Below are positions 1 to 5,111 of a stretch of 5,111 bases of DNA, one piece after another. The stretch lies in contig DGVL01000109.1 in assembly GCA_002394965.1 (NCBI GenBank), positions 1 through 5,111 on the forward strand, written 5' to 3'. The translations under genes were made by a program, and so were the position numbers. Below the pieces are notes generated by a model that saw nothing but the letters and a program-made list of their open reading frames with translations, made no database searches and was not told the origin of the DNA. The stretch comes from Lachnospira sp. UBA4285. GTDB lineage: Bacteria > Bacillota > Clostridia > Lachnospirales > Lachnospiraceae. Each line of letters starts with the position of its first letter. Position 1 is the stretch's first letter.

Positions 1-806
1 CCGACACCCACGAACATCTCCACGAAATCAGAACCCGCAAGAGAGAAGAACGGGACTTTCGCCTCGCCGGCGACAGCTTTGGCCAGGAGCGTCTTGCCGG
101 TACCCGGAGGCCCGACAAGAAGCGCGCCCTTCGGAAGCTTGGCGCCAATCTGCTGATACTTGCCCGGATTGTGCAGGAAATCGACGATCTGCATCAGGGA
201 ATCCTTGGCCTCGTCCTCGCCGGCGACATCCTTGAACGTCACACCGGTGTCCTTCTGCACATACACCTTGGCCGTGCTCTTGCCGACACCCATGCCCATG
301 ATGTCACCGCCCGACTTGGCCATCCGGCGGTAGATGAGGGCGAATACAACGTAGATCAGGATCATCGGCAGCACCCAGATCACAAAGAACTCGAGGATCG
401 AGTTGCTCTGGCTCGGAATATAGCCGACAATGTTGACGTTGTTAGCCTTGAGCGTGGGGATCAGGTCGTCGTCATTGACCTGTCCTGTATAATAGGTAAG
501 CTTCAAGCCGGAGATGTTGCTCTCCGTGTCGCTCTTGAGCGTGTACGTTATGCGGTCCGATGTGAAATCCACCTCGTCGACCAGACCGGCCTCCACGTCC
601 GCAAGGAATTCCGTGTAGGACTTCTCCTTGTAGGTGGCTCCGCGGATCATGCTGCTCATTCCGCTTATCGCCGCGAACATCAGCACGGCCGCAATGATAG
701 CGACGATGATCGCATTAATCTTCGGTCCTCTGGGACCGCCGTTTCCGCCGCCTCCCTGACCGCCGCCCTGGCCGTGATGATCGTTGTTGTAATAATTGTT
801 ATCCAT
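1..806 (-). CDS. ftsH: FtsH, ATP-dependent membrane zinc metalloprotease (N-terminal part, cut by window edge)
   Basis: FtsH is a hexameric membrane-anchored AAA+ protease that unfolds and degrades damaged membrane proteins and selected regulators. The 268 complete codons visible read in order: an Asn/Gly/His-rich cytoplasmic tail (residues 1-29), a first membrane helix (about 30-54), an extracytoplasmic FtsH_ext domain (about 56-136), a second membrane helix (about 137-159), and the start of the AAA domain with the typical KDVAG entry (192-196). Walker A GPPGTGKT lies at 232-239 and the start of the pore loop (FVGV) at 265-268. Walker B, the arginine finger and the HEXXH protease site lie beyond the left edge. 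I chose ATG 806-804, which has GGGGA eight bases upstream. An in-frame ATG at 827-825 would add seven residues (MFPGTVC) and has a comparable GGGA. The gene is divergent from pyrG and has its own promoter. Identity is secure; the start is less so. Confidence 0.96.
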   Translation of the reverse strand, partial: MDNNYYNNDHHGQGGGQGGGGNGGPRGPKINAIIVAIIAAVLMFAAISGMSSMIRGATYKEKSYTEFLADVEAGLVDEVDFTSDRITYTLKSDTESNISGLKLTYYTGQVNDDDLIPTLKANNVNIVGYIPSQSNSILEFFVIWVLPMILIYVVFALIYRRMAKSGGDIMGMGVGKSTAKVYVQKDTGVTFKDVAGEDEAKDSLMQIVDFLHNPGKYQQIGAKLPKGALLVGPPGTGKTLLAKAVAGEAKVPFFSLAGSDFVEMFVGV

Positions 807-843
807 ACAGACTGTCCCCGGAAACATGCGGAAAGTCCCACAT
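799..843 (-). CDS. Possible 14-codon upstream ORF overlapping the ftsH start
   Basis: Reading toward ftsH, ATG at 843-841 opens a 14-residue frame (MWDFPHVSGDSLYG) ending with TAA at 801-799, so its last eight bases overlap the ftsH start at 806. It has the best ribosome binding site in this leader: AAGGA at 854-850, six bases before the ATG. Both candidate ftsH starts have weaker purine tracts. The same frame also has an ATG at 864-862, close to the predicted transcription start, giving a 21-residue version. The overlap geometry would allow translational coupling into ftsH. I know of no matching peptide. It may be chance, or it may mean the ribosome binding site is shared in a way I cannot resolve. 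Confidence 0.3.
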   Translation of the reverse strand: MWDFPHVSGDSLYG

Positions 844-870
844 TTTCCGTCCTTTCTTCGGCATAGTTGT

Positions 871-899
871 ATTATACCCACGGGAAAATGTGCGTGCAA
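871..899 (-). promoter_or_regulatory. ftsH promoter (sigma-A type)
   Basis: On the minus strand a perfect TATAAT (876-871) is preceded, after exactly 17 bases, by TTGCAC (899-894), which keeps the TTG of the -35 consensus. Transcription would start near 864, leaving about 57 untranslated bases before ATG 806. The -10 is very strong and the -35 moderate. Confidence 0.7.
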
Positions 900-907
900 G
901 GTACCTT
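898..907. repeat. 10-base perfect palindrome AAGGTACCTT next to the ftsH -35
   Basis: The self-complementary AAGGTACCTT overlaps the first two bases of the ftsH -35 element. Its position would suit a small dimeric repressor operator, but it is short and I do not recognise a regulator for it. Ten-base palindromes also occur by chance. Confidence 0.25.
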
Positions 908-994
908 CCCGGCAGTTCATGCAAGTTTAAGAATCTTTCGCATTTATACATTTCCCCTGGCGTGACAGACGGTGGCTGTGGTCAGGAATAACGA

Positions 995-1022
995 TAGACT
1001 TTAATGGAAAACAGGGTATAAT
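995..1022 (+). promoter_or_regulatory. pyrG promoter (sigma-A type)
   Basis: TAGACT (995-1000) and a perfect TATAAT (1017-1022) are separated by 16 bases. The predicted transcription start is about 1028-1030, giving a leader of only 37-39 bases before the pyrG ATG. The two promoters of this intergenic region fire divergently, with about 95 bases between their -35 elements. I see no other element in between. Confidence 0.7.
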
Positions 1023-1054
1023 ATGATAGATAATTTATGGCAGACGTACTGTTC

Positions 1055-1060
1055 AGGAGG
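1055..1060 (+). promoter_or_regulatory. Ribosome binding site that fixes the pyrG start
   Basis: A full AGGAGG sits six bases before ATG 1067-1069. This settles the start in favour of the canonical N-terminus MPVKYIFVTGG, not the in-frame ATG at 1037, which has no Shine-Dalgarno sequence and would begin only a few bases after the predicted transcription start. Confidence 0.9.
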
Positions 1061-1066
1061 GATTCT

Positions 1067-2680
1067 ATGCCAGTTAAGTATATTTTCGTCACAGGCGGTG
1101 TTGTTTCCGGTCTCGGAAAGGGCATCACAGCCGCGTCTTTAGGAAGGCTGCTGAAGGCCCGCGGGTATTCTGTGACAATGCAGAAATTCGACCCGTACAT
1201 CAACATCGACCCGGGGACGATGAACCCGATCCAGCACGGTGAGGTATTCGTCACGGACGATGGCTGCGAAACCGACCTGGACCTTGGCCATTATGAGCGT
1301 TTTATCGATGAGAGTCTGACCCGCAATTCCAACGTCACGACCGGAAAGGTGTACTGGTCGGTGCTGCAGAAGGAGCGCCGCGGTGATTACGGCGGACACA
1401 CCGTGCAGGTCATCCCGCACATCACCAATGAGATCAAGAGCCGCTTCTACCGGGATGATTCCGCAAAGGACACCAAGATCTGCATCATCGAGGTTGGCGG
1501 CACGGTCGGCGACATTGAGTCGCAGCCGTTCCTCGAGGCGATCCGCCAGTTCCAGCAGGAAGTCGGCCGTGAGAACGCGATGCTTCTGCAGGTCACGCTG
1601 ATCCCCTACCTGCGCGCTTCCGGGGAGATGAAGACCAAGCCGACGCAGAACGCCGTAAAGGAGCTGCAGAGCATGGGCATCCAGCCGGATATGATTGTAT
1701 GCCGCACGGAGTACCCACTCCCGCAGGATATGCGCGAGAAGATCGCCCTTTTCTGCAATGTCCCGGAGACGCATATCATCCAGAACCTGGATGTCGGCAT
1801 TCTCTACGAGGCGCCGCTGGCGCTGGAGAAGGAGCACATTGCGCAGGTAGCCTGCGAGTGCCTGCATCTTCCGTGCCCGGAACCAGACCTCACCGACTGG
1901 ACCGATATGATCAACCGCTGGAAGAATCTCAAAGACACCGTAGAGGTGGCGCTTGTCGGAAAGTACACGCAGCTGCACGACGCGTATATCAGCGTTGTGG
2001 AAGCGCTGAAGCACGGCGGAGTCTATAATGACGTCAATGTCCGGATCCGCTGGGTGGATTCCGAGCAGGTGACAAAGGACAATGTAGCCGGACAGCTTGC
2101 CGGCGTGTCGGGCATCATCGTTCCGGGCGGTTTCGGCGACCGCGGCATCGAGGGCATGATCGACGCGATCGAATACGCGCGTGTGAATAAAATCCCGTTC
2201 CTCGGACTGTGCCTTGGCATGCAGCTCTCTCTCGTCGAGTTCGCAAGGACTGTTCTGGGATATAAAGACGCCAACAGTGTCGAATTTGACGAGAATACGA
2301 CGCATCCGATCATTCATCTGATGCCGGATCAGGAAGACATCGACAACATCGGCGGCACCCTGCGCCTGGGCGCATATCCGTGCGTGCTCGACCCGGATTC
2401 CAGAGCATTCAGACTCTATGGCAAGCAGCGCATCAGTGAACGGCACCGCCACAGATATGAAGTCAACAACGATTATCGGGAAGTCATGATGGAGAACGGC
2501 ATGGATCTCTCCGGGATCTCACCGGACGGCCGCATCGTCGAGATGATCGAGCTGAAGGATCACCCCTTCTTCCTCGCGACACAGGCGCACCCGGAATTCA
2601 AATCCCGGCCGAACCGCCCGCATCCGCTCTTCCGCGGATTTATCGGCGCCGCCAAGGAGTATCAGGAAAAGAACCAGTGA
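1067..2680 (+). CDS. pyrG: CTP synthase (glutamine-hydrolysing)
   Basis: PyrG converts UTP to CTP using ATP and ammonia from glutamine; it is the last step of de novo pyrimidine nucleotide synthesis, is cytosolic, and works as a tetramer. The 537-residue protein has the normal family length. The synthetase domain (about 1-270) begins with the P-loop-like SGLGKG (14-19). It carries the expected Mg2+ ligands, Asp72 in TDLDLGHYERF and Glu142 in IIEVGGTVGDIES. The C-terminal class I glutamine amidotransferase domain (about 300-530) has PGGFGDRG, the nucleophile Cys382 in GLCLGMQ, and the His508/Glu510 pair in AHPEF, so all catalytic parts are present. The start follows a strong AGGAGG. It is transcribed alone from its own promoter and ends at a strong terminator. 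Unlike the Bacillus arrangement, the very short leader leaves no room for an attenuator. Confidence 0.99.
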   Translation: MPVKYIFVTGGVVSGLGKGITAASLGRLLKARGYSVTMQKFDPYINIDPGTMNPIQHGEVFVTDDGCETDLDLGHYERFIDESLTRNSNVTTGKVYWSVLQKERRGDYGGHTVQVIPHITNEIKSRFYRDDSAKDTKICIIEVGGTVGDIESQPFLEAIRQFQQEVGRENAMLLQVTLIPYLRASGEMKTKPTQNAVKELQSMGIQPDMIVCRTEYPLPQDMREKIALFCNVPETHIIQNLDVGILYEAPLALEKEHIAQVACECLHLPCPEPDLTDWTDMINRWKNLKDTVEVALVGKYTQLHDAYISVVEALKHGGVYNDVNVRIRWVDSEQVTKDNVAGQLAGVSGIIVPGGFGDRGIEGMIDAIEYARVNKIPFLGLCLGMQLSLVEFARTVLGYKDANSVEFDENTTHPIIHLMPDQEDIDNIGGTLRLGAYPCVLDPDSRAFRLYGKQRISERHRHRYEVNNDYREVMMENGMDLSGISPDGRIVEMIELKDHPFFLATQAHPEFKSRPNRPHPLFRGFIGAAKEYQEKNQ

Positions 2681-2693
2681 GAAAACATCTCAC
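2677..2693 (+). other. Small hairpin over the pyrG stop codon
   Basis: GTGAGA (2677-2682) pairs perfectly with TCTCAC (2688-2693) across a five-base loop, and it includes the TGA stop at 2678-2680. It has no following T-run, so it is not itself a terminator. It could be a minor mRNA 3'-end structure or chance. Confidence 0.3.
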
Positions 2694-2714
2694 CGACTTG
2701 ACAAGCAAGTGCGG

Positions 2715-2760
2715 AAAAGCCACCGGAATCTGTTTTTCAGCAGATTCCGGTGGCTTTTTA
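2715..2760. terminator. Bidirectional intrinsic terminator between convergent pyrG and mgtE
   Basis: An 18-base arm (2715-2732) is perfectly complementary to 2741-2758 around an eight-base loop. The GC-rich core is GCCACCGG/CCGGTGGC. On the plus strand the stem runs into five Ts (2755-2759), a textbook terminator for pyrG, 34 bases after its stop. On the minus strand the stem ends with four Ts and then CC, giving a weaker but usable terminator for mgtE, whose stop codon is only seven bases away. Confidence 0.93.
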
Positions 2761-2766
2761 CCGTAT

Positions 2767-4116
2767 TCAGATATTAAGCAGCATCTTGGCAACATTCAGA
2801 TAGATCAGCAGAGATGCCGCATCGACGATGGTCGTGATCAGAGGCGAGGCCATGAGGGCCGGGTCCATCTTCAGCTTGGTCGCAATGATCGGCAGCACGC
2901 CGCCGATCGCCTTCGCCATCATCACCGTGAAGAACATAGCGACCGCAACGGTGACAGCCACCATCTGCTGTCCCGGATACTGGATTGCCAGACGGATGAA
3001 GTTGAATGCCGCCAGGATCGATCCGCAAATGATCGCAACGCGGAACTCTTTCCAGAGAACCCGCGGCAGATCGCGGACGCGGATCTCATGCAGCGCCAGG
3101 CCACGGATCACCAGTGTCGAGGACTGGCTGCCGGCATTTCCGCCCGTGTCGGTCAGCATCGGGATGAATGTGATCAGAACCGGCAGTGCCGTGAGGGCAT
3201 CCTCAAAGGATCCCAGAATGCCGCCGGAGATCATGTCGGATATCATGAGAACCAGAAGCCAGACAATGCGGTGCCCGGCCATCTTCCAGGCAGGTGTCTT
3301 CAGATATGGCTCTTCAGACGGCGTGGTGCCGGCGATCTTCTGGAAGTCCTCGGTAGTCTCCTGCTGCAGGACATCGATGGCATCATCGACCGTGATGATG
3401 CCGACCAGACGGCCTTCGCCGTCGACGACCGGCAGGGAGTTCAAATCGTAACGGGCAAGCTGTTGGGCCGCCACCTCCCGGTCATCTGTCGTCTTCACCG
3501 AGATGATGTTGTCCTCCATCAGCTCGGACACATACGCATCGCGCTTGCACAGCAGCATCTCACGGACCGTGAGCACACCGTTCAGTTTGCGGTTGGCGTC
3601 CGTGACATAACAGGTGTACACGTCCTCGCGGTCATCTCCGTGAGCGCGTATCCAGCGGAGTGCCTCCGAGACTGTCATCGTCGCCTTCAGACTCACGAAC
3701 TCCGTTGTCATGACCGCTCCGGCCGAGCCTTCCGGATATCTGAGCAGCGCGTTGATGTCGGCCCTCGTATCCGGCGTGGCCTTCGCGAGCACCCGCTTCA
3801 CAAAGCCCGCCGGCATCTCCTCCAGCATATCCACGGCGTCATCGGTGTACATCTCATTCAGGACGTTCTTCACTTCCTGATCGGTGAAATTAGTGAGCAG
3901 CTGTTCCTGCTCATCATGATCCATCTCAGCGAATGTATCCGCTGCCAGGTCCTTCGGCAGAATCCGGAACAGCACCAGCCTCGTCTCCTCCGGAACCTGC
4001 TCGAATATATCGGCCAGATCGACAGGCTGAATGTCTGACAGCATCTTCCGCAGCGTCGTCAGATCATGGTTTTTAAGGAGCCTCTCCAGCTCCTCGATGA
4101 TTCTTTCCTTTTCCAT
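2767..4116 (-). CDS. mgtE: MgtE-family magnesium channel/transporter
   Basis: MgtE is a homodimeric Mg2+-selective channel of the cytoplasmic membrane, gated by its own cytosolic Mg2+-sensing domains. The 449-residue protein has the normal length. It shows the acidic helical N domain (about 1-130, ending in the typical RYPEGSAGAVMT), a CBS pair (about 135-195 and 198-255, the second with LPVVDGEGRLVGIITVDD), a connecting plug helix, and five membrane segments (about 283-303, 308-322, 356-377, 386-411 and 425-446). The conserved TDTGGNAGSQSS loop is at 322-333. Asp432 in PLITTIVDA corresponds to the pore Asp of the Thermus thermophilus protein. The start at 4116 has AAGGAG seven bases upstream. 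It is convergent with pyrG, shares its terminator, and follows a long leader with its own promoter, so expression is probably controlled in the leader as well as by channel gating. Confidence 0.96.
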   Translation of the reverse strand: MEKERIIEELERLLKNHDLTTLRKMLSDIQPVDLADIFEQVPEETRLVLFRILPKDLAADTFAEMDHDEQEQLLTNFTDQEVKNVLNEMYTDDAVDMLEEMPAGFVKRVLAKATPDTRADINALLRYPEGSAGAVMTTEFVSLKATMTVSEALRWIRAHGDDREDVYTCYVTDANRKLNGVLTVREMLLCKRDAYVSELMEDNIISVKTTDDREVAAQQLARYDLNSLPVVDGEGRLVGIITVDDAIDVLQQETTEDFQKIAGTTPSEEPYLKTPAWKMAGHRIVWLLVLMISDMISGGILGSFEDALTALPVLITFIPMLTDTGGNAGSQSSTLVIRGLALHEIRVRDLPRVLWKEFRVAIICGSILAAFNFIRLAIQYPGQQMVAVTVAVAMFFTVMMAKAIGGVLPIIATKLKMDPALMASPLITTIVDAASLLIYLNVAKMLLNI

Positions 4117-4123
4117 TGGAATT

Positions 4124-4129
4124 CTCCTT
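4124..4129 (-). promoter_or_regulatory. mgtE ribosome binding site
   Basis: AAGGAG lies seven bases before the ATG at 4116-4114. It begins six bases after the end of the hairpin at 4136-4160, so the hairpin itself leaves it exposed. Confidence 0.85.
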
Positions 4130-4135
4130 CTAGCC

Positions 4136-4160
4136 GGTGCTTATGTTTTAAAAAAGCACC
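4136..4160 (-). promoter_or_regulatory. Hairpin just upstream of the mgtE ribosome binding site
   Basis: GGTGCTT (4160-4154 on the mgtE strand) pairs perfectly with AAGCACC (4142-4136) around an 11-base, all-AU-leaning loop. The loop contains TTTTAAAA, which could not easily extend the stem. It may insulate the ribosome binding site or be one arm of a switch, since CCGGCT at 4137-4132 overlaps its 3' edge and could pair elsewhere instead. Confidence 0.45.
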
Positions 4161-4213
4161 CAGTGTACCGCTAAAAAGGAGGCAGTTATCCAGTCCCTCA
4201 AAAAGAGCCGGCT

Positions 4214-4312
4214 CTAAAAGCACACAAAGAAAAAGGTGGCAGTGCCAAGCTTCTTCCGTGTCTGCTCTTCCGGCCTAAAAGCAGGTCGGCCGCAACTGTC
4301 TCCGTCGCTCAT
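4214..4312 (-). CDS. Possible 32-codon small ORF in the mgtE leader
   Basis: ATG at 4312-4310 follows a purine tract (AAGGGGGT, about eight bases upstream) and opens a 32-residue frame beginning MSDGDSCGRPAFRPEEQ and ending TFFFVCF, stop TAG at 4216-4214. It resembles no family I know. Another short frame without a clear ribosome binding site (ATG 4371 to TGA 4312, 19 residues ending GGDK) ends in a TGATG overlap with this start. Leader peptides controlling Mg2+ transporters are known in enterobacteria, which makes the position interesting, but the coding evidence is only a start, a fair ribosome binding site and a short open frame. Confidence 0.25.
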   Translation of the reverse strand: MSDGDSCGRPAFRPEEQTRKKLGTATFFFVCF

Positions 4313-4375
4313 CACTTGTCACCCCCTTGTTCAGAATAAACGCAGCCGCCATTTCTGCGCACTGCATGCATATAG

Positions 4376-4404
4376 ATGGTACGCGCACCCCCGGCAAATG
4401 TCAA
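4376..4404 (-). promoter_or_regulatory. Promoter for the mgtE leader, overlapping the upstream stop codon
   Basis: On the minus strand a perfect TTGACA (4404-4399) is followed, after exactly 17 bases, by TACCAT (4381-4376), a 4-of-6 match to the -10 consensus. The TGA of the -35 is also the stop codon (4403-4401) of the phosphopantetheinyl transferase gene. Transcription would start near 4369, about 250 bases ahead of mgtE. Confidence 0.65.
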
Positions 4405-5063
4405 CGTGAAAACGCAAGAGAAATAAAATGCCCCTTCAATTCTTCCGTCAGAATGAGATTTCCGTTCGTTTTCTGCTTTCTTGCCCGCAGGCCTCCGATC
4501 CCCTCGCCCGTGAGCTTCACTTCCGCCTCTGCCCGGGTAAACAGCATGACCATCCGGCGCATCCGCGCACCGCCAACAAGCCCTTTCAGCTCTTCCAGCT
4601 CTGCATCGGTAAAGATCTTCTCCAGCATCCTGGACGTCTTCCGGTTTTTGTCCTCCAGGTCGATGCCGCAGCACCTGTCTGAGACTGCGCACACGACCGC
4701 CGTCCTGGAATGGGCAATCGATAAATGGACTGTCTCAAGAGCGTCCATCGGTTTTCCGTTGCGCCCCTGCCTGACCGGCGGGAAATTCTCTCCGGCGCTC
4801 CGGCGTGCTGCAATCCGGCCGGCAAGTTCTTCCGGCGTAAGAAAGAAATCCCCCTCCGCCTCCTCACCGGTACCACCGCTTAAAAAGCGGCTCCTGAGTT
4901 CCTCGTACAGAAGCCGTCCGGCGACAGAGAGCACCCGGTCGGACAGTCGTCTGATTCCGGCCGCCCTGAGGCGTTCGCCGTAGGGAAGCAGTGCCTCGAA
5001 GCGATCCAGCATCCGGCGCAGCTGTATTTCATCCTGCATGCGCGGGATCTGCATTCCAGCCAC
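4401..5063 (-). CDS. Sfp-type 4'-phosphopantetheinyl transferase (start uncertain)
   Basis: These enzymes move the phosphopantetheine arm of CoA onto a serine of acyl, peptidyl or other carrier proteins. Counted from GTG 5063, the 220-residue protein shows an N-terminal half with the family's arginine-rich helix (RLSDRVLSVAGRLL, 39-52), then NGKP (102-105), HLSIAHS (113-119), the Mg2+-binding GIDLED (Asp135, Glu137), and LFTRAEAEVK (174-183) with catalytic Glu179 and Lys183. Spacing from Asp135 to Glu179 is 44, as in Sfp (107 to 151). The position before Glu179, normally Lys, is Ala178. Upstream of GTG the frame stays open to the window edge and no good ribosome binding site is seen, so the start may be GTG 5063, ATG 5054 or beyond the window. 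The carrier protein it serves is not visible. Confidence 0.83.
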   Translation of the reverse strand: MAGMQIPRMQDEIQLRRMLDRFEALLPYGERLRAAGIRRLSDRVLSVAGRLLYEELRSRFLSGGTGEEAEGDFFLTPEELAGRIAARRSAGENFPPVRQGRNGKPMDALETVHLSIAHSRTAVVCAVSDRCCGIDLEDKNRKTSRMLEKIFTDAELEELKGLVGGARMRRMVMLFTRAEAEVKLTGEGIGGLRARKQKTNGNLILTEELKGHFISLAFSR

Positions 5064-5111
5064 GACAAACCGGGGCAGGCCCCCGCCGCGCTCGAGCTGT
5101 TCTCTTGCGAG

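Larger units (their letters stand above)
4117..4370 (-). promoter_or_regulatory. Putative transcribed 5' leader of mgtE, about 250 bases, candidate cis-regulatory RNA
   Basis: This gap between the stop of the upstream gene and mgtE holds no conventional gene. If the promoter at 4376-4404 is used, all of it is mRNA leader. On the mgtE strand it contains four related motifs: TGCTTTTAGGCCGG near 4283, TGCTTTTAGAGCCGG near 4222, CTCCTTTTTAGCGG near 4181 and GGTGCTTTTTTAAAAC near 4161. It also has possible alternative pairings: AGCCGG (4213-4208) with CCGGCT (4137-4132), and AAGAGC (4268-4263) with GCTCTT (4208-4203). Alternative pairings followed by T-runs suit an attenuator. Mg2+ transporter leaders in Firmicutes often carry an M-box (ykoK) riboswitch, but I cannot recognise its conserved core here. 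Function is inference. Confidence 0.45.

Noticed and set aside
171..866. 231-codon open frame antisense to ftsH
   Set aside because: Covers the ftsH coding strand in reverse, and its hydrophobic stretches simply mirror the ftsH membrane helices and Gly-rich tail.
865..1016. Small RNA or riboswitch in the ftsH-pyrG intergenic region
   Set aside because: Beyond the two promoters and one short palindrome there is no stable stem-loop with a T-run and no recognisable RNA family.
1037..1066. Ten-residue N-terminal extension of pyrG from ATG 1037
   Set aside because: No ribosome binding site, only a few bases from the predicted transcription start, and the canonical CTP synthase N-terminus begins at 1067 behind AGGAGG.
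1139..2452. 437-codon open frame antisense to pyrG
   Set aside because: It lies wholly inside the unmistakable pyrG gene, its translation is rich in Arg/Leu/Val/Asp without domains, and it is explained by the GC-rich third positions of pyrG.
2677..4038. 453-codon open frame antisense to mgtE
   Set aside because: Same reasoning: it mirrors mgtE, is packed with Arg, His and Gln, has no recognisable domain, and would run straight through the terminator.
4200..4215. Palindrome AGAGCCGGCTCT followed by five Ts on the mgtE strand, as a stand-alone terminator
   Set aside because: With a minimal four-base loop only four pairs form, too weak for a terminator. I treat it only as a possible part of longer-range pairing in the leader.
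4117..4400. M-box (ykoK) riboswitch upstream of mgtE
   Set aside because: The expected conserved core segments were looked for on the mgtE strand and not recognised. By eye this cannot exclude a divergent version.
4312..4692. 126-codon minus-strand frame overlapping the transferase gene and leader
   Set aside because: Most of it is a shifted-frame shadow of the phosphopantetheinyl transferase; only its last 19 codons fall in the leader and are mentioned there.

Overview
The window looks like ordinary chromosome from a moderately high-GC Firmicute, most likely class Clostridia and plausibly a Lachnospiraceae relative. The evidence is the AGGAGG-type ribosome binding sites, the sigma-A-like promoters, and an FtsH whose short Asn/Gly/His-rich cytoplasmic tail and AAA-domain wording recall FtsH of gut Clostridia. 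That placement is inference from remembered family resemblance, not a search. There is no sign of a phage, insertion sequence, CRISPR array, tRNA or rRNA.

Layout: (1) 1-806, minus strand: the N-terminal half of ftsH, a membrane AAA+ protease, cut by the left edge. (2) 807-1066: a divergent intergenic region with a promoter facing each way and a possible tiny upstream ORF overlapping the ftsH start. (3) 1067-2680, plus strand: complete pyrG (CTP synthase), ending at a strong perfect-stem terminator shared with the convergent gene. (4) 2767-4116, minus strand: complete mgtE (Mg2+ channel/transporter). (5) 4117-4400: about 280 bases with no conventional gene. It appears to be the transcribed leader of mgtE, with a consensus -35 promoter overlapping the previous gene's stop codon, a small possible ORF, repeated CUUUUAG-type motifs and a hairpin just before the mgtE ribosome binding site. 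(6) 4401 to the right edge, minus strand: a Sfp-type 4'-phosphopantetheinyl transferase whose exact start is unresolved.

The genes serve unrelated housekeeping roles: membrane protein quality control, pyrimidine nucleotide synthesis, Mg2+ homeostasis and carrier-protein activation. They do not look like one pathway. The parts most worth a second look are regulatory: the mgtE leader, in which I cannot recognise an M-box, and the start region of ftsH. The phosphopantetheinyl transferase also lacks the usual Lys before its catalytic Glu. I see no convincing new multi-gene system here.
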